Made by a program: the position numbers and the translations under genes. Below, one piece after another: positions 40,242 to 48,644 of a stretch of 64,000 nt of DNA. Position 1 is the first letter of the stretch. Each line of letters begins with the position of its first letter. The notes beneath the pieces are model-generated. The model ran no database searches. It had not been told where the DNA came from and worked only from the letters and a program-made list of their open reading frames with translations. This DNA comes from Pseudomonas chlororaphis. Its GTDB lineage: Bacteria > Pseudomonadota > Gammaproteobacteria > Pseudomonadales > Pseudomonadaceae. The DNA lies in NCBI RefSeq assembly GCF_001921865.1, contig NZ_MSCT01000010.1, positions 248,001 to 312,000 on the forward strand, read 5' to 3'.

Positions 40242-43054
40242 AGTGGATGTACTGTTTTACCCCGGCATTGCGCTATCGGACGGCTGCTCGTGGCGAAGAA
40301 CGAGCTTTTGCCGACGGCTTTTTCGGCCTGGCCTTCAGTCTGTCGCCCTGGGCGGTCGGAGCCTATGTGCTGGTGTCGTTGTTGCAGTACAGCGTGCCGT
40401 TGTTGTTCATTTATAAGCTCGGCACCCTGGTCGCGGCCCCGGGCAGTGCCGAGGTTTCCCTGGCGGATATCGCTCTCCTGGCCTTTCTCGCGATCAGCGG
40501 ATTCTTGCTGGTGGTGAGCGAGCTCAACCTGGAGCGCTACCTCTCCTTGAGGCTGTGCCGCGAGTTCGAGCGCCTGTTGGCGCGCAAGATGCAGCACCGG
40601 GTAGAGGTATCGCTGCTGGAGCGCGTGGTCTCGCGGGATTTCAGCGTGATTCTCGATGGTATCGGTGCCAGCGTGAATCTGTTGGCGATTCCGGTTTTCC
40701 TGCTGCTTTCGGTCCTGCTGGCGTTACTGGCCTTTGGCACGGCGGGGCTCTGGGCCGTTGCGGTGATTGGCGCATTCCTGCCGCTTTCCTATCTGCTGTC
40801 CAGGCTCTCGGACCGCAATTACGAACGGATCATGGAGGCCGCGGCGCGGCGCATCGAACAATGTTCGGTTTGGCTGCGCGAGGGGCCGTGGCTCAAACAG
40901 TTCGCTGACCAGGCGGCTTTGCAAGGCATCGAGCGGACGCTGGCTGGAGAGCGTTTCCTGCGCAACCTGGATACGTTGTTGCGGGGCGCTGACAGCTATA
41001 TCGTCGGTTTCGGCCGCTTGATTCCCTTTGTCTTGCTGGGGTTGCTAGGCACTTCGGAATCGGCCATGGCCTGGGATGGGGCGATTTTCTGGCTGAGCAT
41101 CCCGCTGTTGGCGGCGGTGCTCGCGCTGCCTCGCTCGTATGTGAGTTACAAGGCCGTAGGCCGTTCTCTGGAAGCGCTCAATGGCGTGTATCAGAGCTCC
41201 TGCGGGCATCCGGCGGGGCAATCGGTCGCTGTGGATCAGGAGCGCGCTGTGATCGAGTTCGATATCGACTGGCCAATCTGGCCCGCGGCGCTGGTCGAGC
41301 TGATTCCTGGCTTGCCGGACACTTCGCGTGAAGAACTGCAGGCGTTGTTGGGCGCATTCCGGCTGATACCCGAGCTGGGGCAAGATCCGCAACAAGTGTT
41401 GCAACTGCCCATCGAGCTGGACGCAAGCAATATTTCCGCCGGCCAGCGCTTGCGCTTGCAACTGCTGCGTGGGGTATTTCTGGCTCGTGCCCAGGACAAG
41501 ACGCTGAGCATCGACCATGACTTCTCGGCGCTGGATGCCGCAGCCGCGCTGGCGGTGAAAGAAGCCTTGGGACGTTTGTCCTGGGTGAGCTTCAGCTCGG
41601 CGGCCGCTAGGGCGATAGAGCAGCGAGAGGGCGCGCCGGCGGTGCTTGGCGAGGGGGCGAGCGCCATGACGAAAGACGGTGCCACGGTCCAGGCCCGCTT
41701 CAGCCTTGGCGAACTGTCCAGCTATTGCTGGTGGGGCGTGCTGATGATGTTGGTGCCGGCGTTGATGATGAGTTACTCGGCCAACCTGACGTTGCCCGAA
41801 GCAGGGTTCTCCCCCTGGCAGGTCCTGTTATATGCCCTGTGCGGAGTAGGGGCGGGAATCGTCGCCGGGTTGTGTATCGAGAGTCTGTTACGCCGTCGGT
41901 TTTCCCGGTTGTTCATCGAAGGGTTGCGGGATATCCGGATTACCCGCCTGGTCGATGGGTTGCAGGTGGCTTCTCGCGATATCACCACGACATTCGAGCG
42001 GATCGCCTGGTACACCCATGACATCGCCTGGATCATCGCGTTGTTGCTGTGCAATGGCGTGGCCTTGTGGATGGGCTTCGGCGCGTTCGGTATTGCCGTG
42101 GCGCTGCTGTTCAGCGGCGTGCTTGCGGTGTTGTACCGGCTTTCGATCAACGAGCTGTACCGGACCCGGGTGGAAAGCGTCAAGGGCTTTGACTCCCTGT
42201 TGCGCTCGGCCCATGTGGCGTTCTCCATTTCCCGTGCTGGCGGCGCCGGTTTCGAAGGCTTGGGAGACTGGCTGGCGCTTACCCAGCGCGGCGCGATAGC
42301 CGACGGCCTGAAGCATTTTTATACCAGCCGCCTGCGCAGCGTGATCACTCGTACCGTCACGGCGGCCAGTTGTACCTTGCTCAGCGATCTGGTGATCGTC
42401 CTGGTGGTCTTGTTGGGCAGCCTCTACCGCACCAGCGATTCGGCGTTTGTCCTGGCGGTCACGGCCTTGCTGCTGGTGCGCTCCGATCTGGCGAATGTGT
42501 TTTTGGCTATCACCGGTTTCAAGTCGCAGTCGGTGTCGGTGGAACGCCTGCAACTTTTTGCCCGGCGCAAAAGTACGGTAGCCGTTGCGCTCGCCGGGCA
42601 AAGCCTGCAGATCGCGCCCTTTGTCGCCCAGCGTGCCTACCGAGGCCTGAGCCTGGAGCGGGGCCGGTTGTATTCGCTGTCGGGGCACTCCGGTTCCGGC
42701 AAGAGCGAGTACCTCAAAGGCGTGGCCGGCATCACCGACGTGGCCACCGAGGATACCGGCGCGCAGCAGGCCAAGGCGCCGATTCGCTATTACCTCGATG
42801 GCAACACCCTGGCGCTGCTCGCCGGCGAGCCGCAGGCCAGCGACTGGCTGCAACGCTGGCTGAACGATTTACCGGGCGACAGCCATCATCTGCTGTTGCT
42901 GGATGAGCCGTTCAGCGCGTTGCGCGCCGAGCAATTGGCCGAGCGGGTGCAAGCGTTGCACCACTATGTCGAGCGTTCGGGCAATACCCTGGTACTGGTG
43001 GATCATCGTTGCCGGCTGGAGCATGACATCGAACTCGGCGAGCTGGCGTGCTGA
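40238..43054 (+). CDS. Double-length ABC transporter with one composite ATP site (peptide cluster)
   Basis: 938 residues: membrane domain, degenerate NBD, membrane domain, NBD. In the first half no Walker A is found, but a signature (ISAGQ, 399-403) and a weakened Walker B/D-loop (SIDHDFSALD, Asp426, His427 where Glu is expected) are clear. In the second half Walker A (GHSGSGKS, 816-823), Walker B (LLLLDEP, Asp889-Glu890) and H-loop His923 are intact, yet only 65 residues separate Walker A from B and no signature is seen. The halves together would make exactly one functional site. Likely exports the mature peptide. The GTG start follows GAGGAGA and lies on the kinase stop codon; an ATG 9 nt later is an alternative. 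Confidence 0.82.
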   Translation: MKWMYCFTPALRYRTAARGEERAFADGFFGLAFSLSPWAVGAYVLVSLLQYSVPLLFIYKLGTLVAAPGSAEVSLADIALLAFLAISGFLLVVSELNLERYLSLRLCREFERLLARKMQHRVEVSLLERVVSRDFSVILDGIGASVNLLAIPVFLLLSVLLALLAFGTAGLWAVAVIGAFLPLSYLLSRLSDRNYERIMEAAARRIEQCSVWLREGPWLKQFADQAALQGIERTLAGERFLRNLDTLLRGADSYIVGFGRLIPFVLLGLLGTSESAMAWDGAIFWLSIPLLAAVLALPRSYVSYKAVGRSLEALNGVYQSSCGHPAGQSVAVDQERAVIEFDIDWPIWPAALVELIPGLPDTSREELQALLGAFRLIPELGQDPQQVLQLPIELDASNISAGQRLRLQLLRGVFLARAQDKTLSIDHDFSALDAAAALAVKEALGRLSWVSFSSAAARAIEQREGAPAVLGEGASAMTKDGATVQARFSLGELSSYCWWGVLMMLVPALMMSYSANLTLPEAGFSPWQVLLYALCGVGAGIVAGLCIESLLRRRFSRLFIEGLRDIRITRLVDGLQVASRDITTTFERIAWYTHDIAWIIALLLCNGVALWMGFGAFGIAVALLFSGVLAVLYRLSINELYRTRVESVKGFDSLLRSAHVAFSISRAGGAGFEGLGDWLALTQRGAIADGLKHFYTSRLRSVITRTVTAASCTLLSDLVIVLVVLLGSLYRTSDSAFVLAVTALLLVRSDLANVFLAITGFKSQSVSVERLQLFARRKSTVAVALAGQSLQIAPFVAQRAYRGLSLERGRLYSLSGHSGSGKSEYLKGVAGITDVATEDTGAQQAKAPIRYYLDGNTLALLAGEPQASDWLQRWLNDLPGDSHHLLLLDEPFSALRAEQLAERVQALHHYVERSGNTLVLVDHRCRLEHDIELGELAC

Positions 43055-43077
43055 TGGCCCGATGCAAGGAAGTACTC

Positions 43078-43872
43078 ATGGATGAGCCGATCCTGTACCT
43101 GGGCGACCGGGGTTTTCTCAAGCGTTACGCCAGCCCCTATTCAGCGCAGCAGGTCGAAGAGATCGCGCGCGGGGTGCTGGCCAGCTCCGGGCTGGGCCTG
43201 GCCAGCGGCGACTGGCCCACGGCCAGGGCTGTCAGCAGCGCCCTGGGCGATGGGCCGCGAGCACGGCATCTCTATCATTCGCGATTTCTGCTGCGGGTGA
43301 CCGAGCGGGCAACGGGGCAGGCCGTCGGTGTCCGGCAGATCCAGGCCAACCCGGCGTTCTACTACGATGCCCCCGGCTATGACTTCGCCGTCGATGTGCA
43401 GCAGATCGCCGAAGATATCCAGATCATCCGCTGCTGCCAGCCCGGTCGGGTGACCCTGGGGGGCGACTGGCTGGATATCCTGCTCGCGCAACGTGAATAC
43501 GCCTTGCTTGATGTGATCCTGCGGCAGATGGAAGCGGCCATCCCGGCGGCCTCGCGGATTCTCCTGGGGTTTCACCTCAGTGCCGGCTTCTTGCAACTGC
43601 TCAGAGAGCGCTCGTTCAGCGGCGCCGCGGTGCCGGTCAACCTGCTGAACATGCAATGCACCACATACAGTGACTACCTGCGCCGAATCCAGGCCCATTC
43701 CCGGCTTTATGCCGTGCATTGCCTGGCGGGTGGCGATATCCCCCTGGAGCCCGCGCTGGACTATGCCTTCCACCACATCCAGGTGGACGCTTGTATCGTC
43801 GGCGCCACCCAGCCACGGCACATCGAGGCCCTGGCGGCCTGTGAGGCCGGTTTCAGGAGTTCGACCCGATGA
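43078..43872 (+). CDS. Aldo/keto-reductase-like protein lacking clear catalytic residues (peptide cluster)
   Basis: 264 residues. Its C terminus (ALDYAFHHIQVDACIVGAT then QPRHIEALAACEAGF) has the aldo/keto reductase pattern for the cofactor end of the barrel, and GDWPTARAVSSALG sits where AKRs have DTAxxYGxxExxxGxAL. In that place the catalytic Tyr is Trp and the Asp is not conserved, so ordinary ketone reduction is doubtful. It may be a binding or scaffolding protein. AAGGA precedes the ATG by 7 nt. The gene follows the ABC gene by 23 nt. The family call is from pattern resemblance only. Confidence 0.55.
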   Translation: MDEPILYLGDRGFLKRYASPYSAQQVEEIARGVLASSGLGLASGDWPTARAVSSALGDGPRARHLYHSRFLLRVTERATGQAVGVRQIQANPAFYYDAPGYDFAVDVQQIAEDIQIIRCCQPGRVTLGGDWLDILLAQREYALLDVILRQMEAAIPAASRILLGFHLSAGFLQLLRERSFSGAAVPVNLLNMQCTTYSDYLRRIQAHSRLYAVHCLAGGDIPLEPALDYAFHHIQVDACIVGATQPRHIEALAACEAGFRSSTR

Positions 43873-44429
43873 ACGTGATTCTCATGCGCCGTGCCCGGCA
43901 CCTCGACGAAGGCTTGTTGCAGAGCCATCTGCAGACATTGCAACGGGCCCACGGCGACTTGCTGTTGCTGTCCGGCCGATCCGCCTGTTATGCCCCGGTC
44001 TTGGCGTTGGCCGCCAGCCTGGACATCCAGGCCCTGGTCCTCGAGCAGGAGTTCTACGATCCACAGCAGGTCTATGGCACACGCAAGATGGACTGGCTGT
44101 TCGATCCCTATGCTTCCCGTGATGGCAGCCCGAGCCTCAACACCCTCTACCACGCCTTCGCCATTGAGCTGGAGGCCATTCTCAGCCGTCACCCCGAGAG
44201 GACGCTGCTGATCTATCTCGACCAGTTACTGCTGGAAATCGCCCATGGCGTGCTCGCCGGGCTGCCCTTGCAGGCGTTGCAGGGTTTCTCGCTGTACCTC
44301 GAGGAACTGAGTATCGCGATCCTCGCCAGGGTTCCGTTCAAGGGCGGGTTCCAGACGTTGCTGCTGAAGTCGAATGTCACGCCGGCGCAGGCGTTCGTCG
44401 GCAGGCCCGGATTGAAACTAGTGAGGTGA
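43869..44429 (+). CDS. Unknown protein, faint histidine-phosphatase-like outline (peptide cluster)
   Basis: 186 residues, not recognised with confidence. The order of features resembles phosphoglycerate-mutase-fold proteins: an opening strand VILMRRARH where they have LxRHGE, LLLLSGRSACYAPVLALAA where they have SSxxxRAxQTA, and TLLIYLDQLLLEIAHGVLAG where they have VxHGxxIR. Both catalytic His residues would be missing (Arg and Asp in their places). It overlaps the AKR-like gene by 4 nt (ATGA). Could be a pseudoenzyme or a different fold altogether. Confidence 0.5.
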   Translation: MNVILMRRARHLDEGLLQSHLQTLQRAHGDLLLLSGRSACYAPVLALAASLDIQALVLEQEFYDPQQVYGTRKMDWLFDPYASRDGSPSLNTLYHAFAIELEAILSRHPERTLLIYLDQLLLEIAHGVLAGLPLQALQGFSLYLEELSIAILARVPFKGGFQTLLLKSNVTPAQAFVGRPGLKLVR

Positions 44430-44490
44430 CGCCACAACCCTGTCGGCGTGACTGCCGCACCTACCCTGAGTGAAGAGAAAAGGAGTGCTC

Positions 44491-45102
44491 ATGGACCCGC
44501 AACGCAAGGACTATCTGGCGACAGAAGCGGTTTACACCGACGAATCGCTACGCATCGGCGGCGAGTACGTCATGCATGAATGGGAACGGCCGTTGATCCG
44601 CAAGATGGTCGAGGACCTCAAGCTTACGCACGACGACCAGCTGCTGGAAATCGGCTTCGGCATGGGGATCTCGGCCAGCATCCTGCAGGCGTTCGGCCCT
44701 GCGTCCCACACCATTGTCGAGCCTCACCCGCAGGTGCTTGCCCAGGCCGAGCGCTGGAAAGGGGCGCGGGCGAACATTCAACTGCACCCCGGCTACTGGC
44801 AGCAGCTGACTGGCGACGCGCGTTATTCGGCGATCTTCTTCGATCCGTTCGCCGACGACATGGCGGCGGTCGACGACGAGAACCTCGAGTTCCTGAAGTT
44901 CGCCGCGCAGTCGTTGCTTGTCGAGGGCGGGCGCCTGGCGCTGTTCTGCATCCGTCCGTTGCTGCCGCTGGAGTACCAGCGCGTGATGTTCGAACACTAT
45001 CGCCGGGTGGAAATCAGCTCGGTGCCGGTGGCCCCACGGGACACCGCCGACCCGACGGCGGATCTTGACGGACGAATGATTTCCGTCGTGTTGCACAAAT
45101 AA
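44491..45102 (+). CDS. SAM-dependent methyltransferase, guanidinoacetate-methyltransferase-like (peptide cluster)
   Basis: 203 residues. The SAM-binding motif reads LLEIGFGMGISASILQAFGP, followed by HTIVEPHPQVLAQAERW and YSAIFFDPFADD, which resemble the GAMT/RMT2 group (GFGMxIAA, IIExN, YDTY). That group methylates guanidino nitrogens (guanidinoacetate, the delta nitrogen of arginine). The candidate precursor peptide ends in Arg, so a guanidine target in the peptide is conceivable but unproven. AGGAG lies 5 nt before the ATG chosen; a GTG at 44470 is in frame. 61 nt after the preceding gene. Confidence 0.8.
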   Translation: MDPQRKDYLATEAVYTDESLRIGGEYVMHEWERPLIRKMVEDLKLTHDDQLLEIGFGMGISASILQAFGPASHTIVEPHPQVLAQAERWKGARANIQLHPGYWQQLTGDARYSAIFFDPFADDMAAVDDENLEFLKFAAQSLLVEGGRLALFCIRPLLPLEYQRVMFEHYRRVEISSVPVAPRDTADPTADLDGRMISVVLHK

Positions 45103-45153
45103 GAAAAGCGTCAACTAAAAAAATAATCCATCAGCAACATAACGGTGATAGCG

Positions 45154-45600
45154 ATGAACAACCTGACAGCGCGTCTGGGCCTGGTCGGCCTCCTGTGGTT
45201 TTCCGGCAACCAGGCATGGGCCCAGGCTCCGGCAACCGCGGCCGAGAGCACCGACAGCAAGGCCATGACCATCATCTTCGAGCCGCCCAAGGGCGAGGAA
45301 GAGGCATTCCTGAAGACCTTCGTCACCTCCCAGGCCGCCTATATGCAGGCGTATGCCGGCAAATCGAAGGAAGGGGTCAAGGTGATCAACCTGATTCCTA
45401 CCGAACTTGGCGAGCCGCTGATCCACCTGATGATCTATCGCGATCCGGCGGCCTTCGAGCGGGCCAAGCAGATATTCGCCTCGCGCGAGGCCATGAGCGG
45501 CTACATCGACGGTCATGTGAAAGCCTATGGCGGCTATCACATTCCCAAGGAGTACCTGCGCCACACCAAGGTGTACATGAGCAACGTACTCTCCGAGTAA
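45154..45600 (+). CDS. Secreted protein of unknown function
   Basis: 148 residues. A Sec signal peptide ends near NQAWAQA. The mature part (MTIIFEPPKGEEEAFLKTF, LGEPLIHLMIYRDPAAFERA) has the alternating strand-helix pattern of dimeric alpha-beta-barrel (ABM-like) proteins, some of which bind haem, but no diagnostic residue is visible. It is 51 nt after the methyltransferase gene and 64 nt before a dihaem cytochrome gene, so it should act in the periplasm with those redox proteins. The leading A-rich gap holds no clear promoter. Confidence 0.65.
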   Translation: MNNLTARLGLVGLLWFSGNQAWAQAPATAAESTDSKAMTIIFEPPKGEEEAFLKTFVTSQAAYMQAYAGKSKEGVKVINLIPTELGEPLIHLMIYRDPAAFERAKQIFASREAMSGYIDGHVKAYGGYHIPKEYLRHTKVYMSNVLSE

Positions 45601-45664
45601 TCGATGGATGAACCGGCCGCCGCATGCGGGGCGGCCGATACAAGGTACAGAGAGAGTCCAGGCT

Positions 45665-46240
45665 ATGCGCGTGGTTATCGGGCCGTTGTTGATCGGCCTA
45701 TTTTTTGCGGTTCCCAGTCTGCAAGCCGGCAGTCTAGGCGAGCCTTTCATGTTGAGTAACGGTTGCATCAATTGCCACGGTTTCGAGGGGCAGCGCACGC
45801 CGGGGGCGATTCCTTCGCTGTCCGGACAGTCGCAGGCCTACTTGTACAAGACGCTGCTGGCCTATCGCGACGGCACGCTCAAGGGCACCATCATGAACCG
45901 GGCGATGGAGGGCTACGACGACCAGACGCTGAAGCAGTTCGCCGCGTATTACAGTCGCCTGCCCAAAGGCGCGCTGGAGCCTGGCTCGTCCCGGGCGCAC
46001 AAGCAGGGTGAGCGACTGTACGCGCAGCACTGCTCCAGCTGTCACGAACAGCAGGCGGATACGCCGTATATCAAAGGACAGAACGCAGGGTATATGCAGG
46101 GAGTACTGACAGATATGGCCACGGGCCAACGAGCGATGCCGCAGGACATGGCCAGCGCGATGTCTGCGCTGAAGGGCGAGGACTTGCAGCATCTGCTGGC
46201 CTACCTGCAGGGTTGCGCGCAGGAGGCGGCATGCCAATGA
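45665..46240 (+). CDS. Dihaem c-type cytochrome (FccA/c4-like)
   Basis: 191 residues with a Sec signal (PLLIGLFFAVPSLQA). Two haem-binding motifs, CINCH and CSSCH, each with a downstream Met ligand candidate (IMNRAM, AMPQDM). Two cytochrome c domains of the c4/FccA layout. In flavocytochrome c the dihaem subunit passes electrons from the flavin subunit to a soluble cytochrome; the next gene encodes that flavin subunit type and overlaps it. Periplasmic. Confidence 0.88.
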   Translation: MRVVIGPLLIGLFFAVPSLQAGSLGEPFMLSNGCINCHGFEGQRTPGAIPSLSGQSQAYLYKTLLAYRDGTLKGTIMNRAMEGYDDQTLKQFAAYYSRLPKGALEPGSSRAHKQGERLYAQHCSSCHEQQADTPYIKGQNAGYMQGVLTDMATGQRAMPQDMASAMSALKGEDLQHLLAYLQGCAQEAACQ

Positions 46241-47535
46241 ACCTTCAACGCCGGCGCCTGCTCAAGTGGCTGGCCACCGGCATCGGCGCGTCCTCGATCC
46301 AGGCTCTGGCCAGGCCGGCGGGGCCGGTGAAGGCCCGTTCCTATCGCGTGGTGGTGATCGGCGGCGGTTTCGCCGGGGCGACCTTCGCCCGTACCCTCAG
46401 GCGCCTGGATGCCAACGTCGGCATCACCCTGGTCGAGCCCAACCGGCAGTATCACTGCTGTCCGCTGGGGGTCGAATACCTGGTGGGCAAACGTGACGAA
46501 AAGACCCTGGTCTTCGGCTATGAACAGTTGCGTGCCGAAGGCATCGACGTGGTGTATCAGCGGGCGCAGTCGATCGATGCCAAGCGCAAGCAGGTCAGGC
46601 TCGCCGACGGCACCGCGCTCGGTTACGACCGCTGCGTGGTGGCCACGGGCATCGGCTACAAGTACGACAGCATCGCCGGTTACAGCGAAGCGGTGGCCGG
46701 TCGCGTCCCCCATGCCTGGGGCGGCGGCGAGCAGTTGCGTCTGCTCCGGCAGCAGTTGGAGGCCATGCCCAATGGCGGCAATGTGCTGATCTCGGTCCCG
46801 GTGGACGATTACCGCTGTCCGCCCGGGCCTTACGAGCGGGCCAGCCTGATTGCCGATTATCTTCAGACCCACAAGCCTGATTCGCGGGTGATCGTCCTCG
46901 ACGCCAAGCCGCGTTTCGCCAAGCAGGCGCAGTTCGAGCAGGCCTGGAAGCGTTTCTACGGGTATGGCACTGAGCGGGCCACGATTCAGTGGATCGGCGC
47001 CTTGCAGGGCGGCACCGTGCACGGTTTCGACGAAGCCCGGGGGCAGTTGCTGACCGAGGGCGGTCCGGTCAGCGGCCAGGTGATCAATATCATCGCACCC
47101 CAGCAGGCCGACGACTTTTCCCGGCGCAACGGTCTGGCCGCCGAACACGGCTGGTGCCCGGTCAACACCCAGACCCTGGAGTCCCTGCAGGTGCCGGACG
47201 TGCATGTGATCGGCGACGCGGCCTATGCCGAGAAACTGCCGAAGTCGGCCTTTGCCGCGACCTGCCAGGCCAGGGTCTGTGCCTTGGCCATCCATAGCCA
47301 GATGCACGGCCTGGCGCTGCTCAAGCCGCAATACATGAATGTCTGCTACAGCCTGTGCGGCGACGACTACGGCATTTCGGTACTGCTGCACTACCAGCAT
47401 GAGGCGGCCAGCAATGTCATCGAGATCCAGACCCTGCGGGTTACGCCGCTTGATGCCAGCGACGAGGATCACCGTCGTGAAGCGCTATCGGCCTACAGCA
47501 TGTTCGATAGCCTGGTCAAAGAGGCCTTCGGTTAG
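46231..47535 (+). CDS. fccB: Flavocytochrome c sulfide dehydrogenase-type flavoprotein (FccB/SoxF family)
   Basis: 434 residues. A Tat-type signal (RRRLLKW) precedes the FAD motif VVVIGGGFAGATFARTL. The family's special Cys residues are all present: YHCCPLG at the place of the covalent flavin link, DYRCPPGPYERAS and MNVCYSLCGDDYGISV for the redox-active pair. FccB takes electrons from sulfide or polysulfide and gives them to the dihaem cytochrome encoded just before it. AGGAGG lies 4 nt before the ATG chosen; an ATG 6 nt later is the alternative. Whether the substrate is sulfide or a thiol of the nearby peptide product is open. Confidence 0.85.
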   Translation: MPMNLQRRRLLKWLATGIGASSIQALARPAGPVKARSYRVVVIGGGFAGATFARTLRRLDANVGITLVEPNRQYHCCPLGVEYLVGKRDEKTLVFGYEQLRAEGIDVVYQRAQSIDAKRKQVRLADGTALGYDRCVVATGIGYKYDSIAGYSEAVAGRVPHAWGGGEQLRLLRQQLEAMPNGGNVLISVPVDDYRCPPGPYERASLIADYLQTHKPDSRVIVLDAKPRFAKQAQFEQAWKRFYGYGTERATIQWIGALQGGTVHGFDEARGQLLTEGGPVSGQVINIIAPQQADDFSRRNGLAAEHGWCPVNTQTLESLQVPDVHVIGDAAYAEKLPKSAFAATCQARVCALAIHSQMHGLALLKPQYMNVCYSLCGDDYGISVLLHYQHEAASNVIEIQTLRVTPLDASDEDHRREALSAYSMFDSLVKEAFG

Positions 47536-47969
47536 ACGGCCCAGCCGAGCGTCACCCAGGCCAGCACGGCGTAGCGTGCGCCCTTGGCCAGGGTGACGAT
47601 CAGCAGGAAGCGTTTCAGCGGTTCGCCCATGACCCCGGCCACCAGGGTCAGCGGGTCGCCGACGATCGGCAGCCAGCTGAACAGCAGCGACCAGTGGCCG
47701 TAGCGTTGGTAATGGGCGCGGGCTTTTTCCAGGTGGCGCGGGCCGACGGGGAACCAGCGTCGGTCCTTGTAGTGCTCCAGGCGCTGGCCCAGCCACCAGT
47801 TCACCAGGGAGCCGAGGACGTTGCCGAGGGTGGCCACGGCCAGCAGCAAGCCAACCGGGTACTGGCCGTTGAGCAGCAACCCCACCAGCACGGCTTCCGA
47901 TTGCAGCGGCAGCAGGGTGGCGGCGCCGAAGGCCGCCAGGAACAGGCCGAGGCAGGCGGTGAAGATCAA
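47532..47969 (-). CDS. YqaA/DedA-family small membrane protein
   Basis: 145 residues with four probable membrane segments (FLAAFGAATLLPLQSEAVLV, GLLLAVATLGNVLGSLVNWW, LLFSWLPIVGDPLTLVAGV and a final helix). The pattern matches the VTT/SNARE-associated family, YqaA branch. These proteins are linked to lipid handling or membrane potential; role here unknown. Start overlaps the DUF411 stop by 4 nt, so it is co-transcribed with that copper-related gene. Its 3' end overlaps fccB's by 4 nt, convergent. Confidence 0.85.
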   Translation of the reverse strand: MIFTACLGLFLAAFGAATLLPLQSEAVLVGLLLNGQYPVGLLLAVATLGNVLGSLVNWWLGQRLEHYKDRRWFPVGPRHLEKARAHYQRYGHWSLLFSWLPIVGDPLTLVAGVMGEPLKRFLLIVTLAKGARYAVLAWVTLGWAV

Positions 47970-48415
47970 TGGGCCGGGTAGTCCGCGACCACCACGTCCT
48001 TGCCTTCCCGGGTCAGGCCGATGACCTGGTAGGCGTCGGCGGGCATGCCGTCCATTTCCATGCCGGGCGAGCCCATGGGCATGCCGGGGGCGGCGACGCC
48101 GAGCAGGTCGTCGCGTTTGCTCAGGGCCAGCACCTGCTCCGCCGGGACGTGGCCCTCGACGAATTTGCCGTCGATCACCGCGGTGTGGCAGGACGCCAGG
48201 CGCGGTGCCACGCCCAGGCGTTGCTTGACCTCGCTCATGTTGCTTTCAACGTGGTCGTTGACCTTGAAGCCGTTGGCTTGCAGGTGCTCGATCCATTTCT
48301 TGCAGCAACCGCAGCTGGCGTCGCGGTGCACGTCGATGGGGATCAGGTCGGCGGCCTGGGCCAAGGAGCCGACGAGCAGGGTAGACAGGGCTGCCAGGCG
48401 CAGAAAGTTGTGCAT
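47966..48415 (-). CDS. DUF411 metal-binding periplasmic protein
   Basis: 149 residues with a Sec signal (LAALSTLLVGSLAQA). The DUF411 hallmark HRDASCGCCKKWIEHLQ is at the mature N terminus, with SCHTAVI and a Met-rich GMPMGSPGMEMDGMPA. Proteins of this family sit in copper and silver resistance loci and probably bind Cu in the periplasm. Upstream copD is on the same strand, separated by a REP doublet, so the gene may have its own promoter. Confidence 0.88.
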   Translation of the reverse strand: MHNFLRLAALSTLLVGSLAQAADLIPIDVHRDASCGCCKKWIEHLQANGFKVNDHVESNMSEVKQRLGVAPRLASCHTAVIDGKFVEGHVPAEQVLALSKRDDLLGVAAPGMPMGSPGMEMDGMPADAYQVIGLTREGKDVVVADYPAH

Positions 48416-48567
48416 GCTGAGTCTCTTGGTTTTCAGGGGCGCCACGTGGGCGCGGGTCGAGGTAGAAAGGGTGGGGTATTTTGCGGCTTTTTTCGAGCGC
48501 GGCGCGGTGCTTGTGTTTCAGCGTTATACCAAGGGCTTGGGTTGGCCTTGTACCGCGTCATCGTTTA

Positions 48568-48630
48568 TCACGAGCAAGCTCGCTCCTACAGAGGAATGCG
48601 TGTCCTTGCAGGAGCGAGCTTGCTCGCGAT
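48568..48630. repeat. Inverted REP pair (BIME-like)
   Basis: CACGAGCAAGCTCGCTCCTAC and its inverse about 20 nt apart, between copD and the DUF411 gene. Third copy of the doublet found at 9162 and 19164. Confidence 0.85.
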
Positions 48631-48644
48631 CCAGGCGCCGCGGT

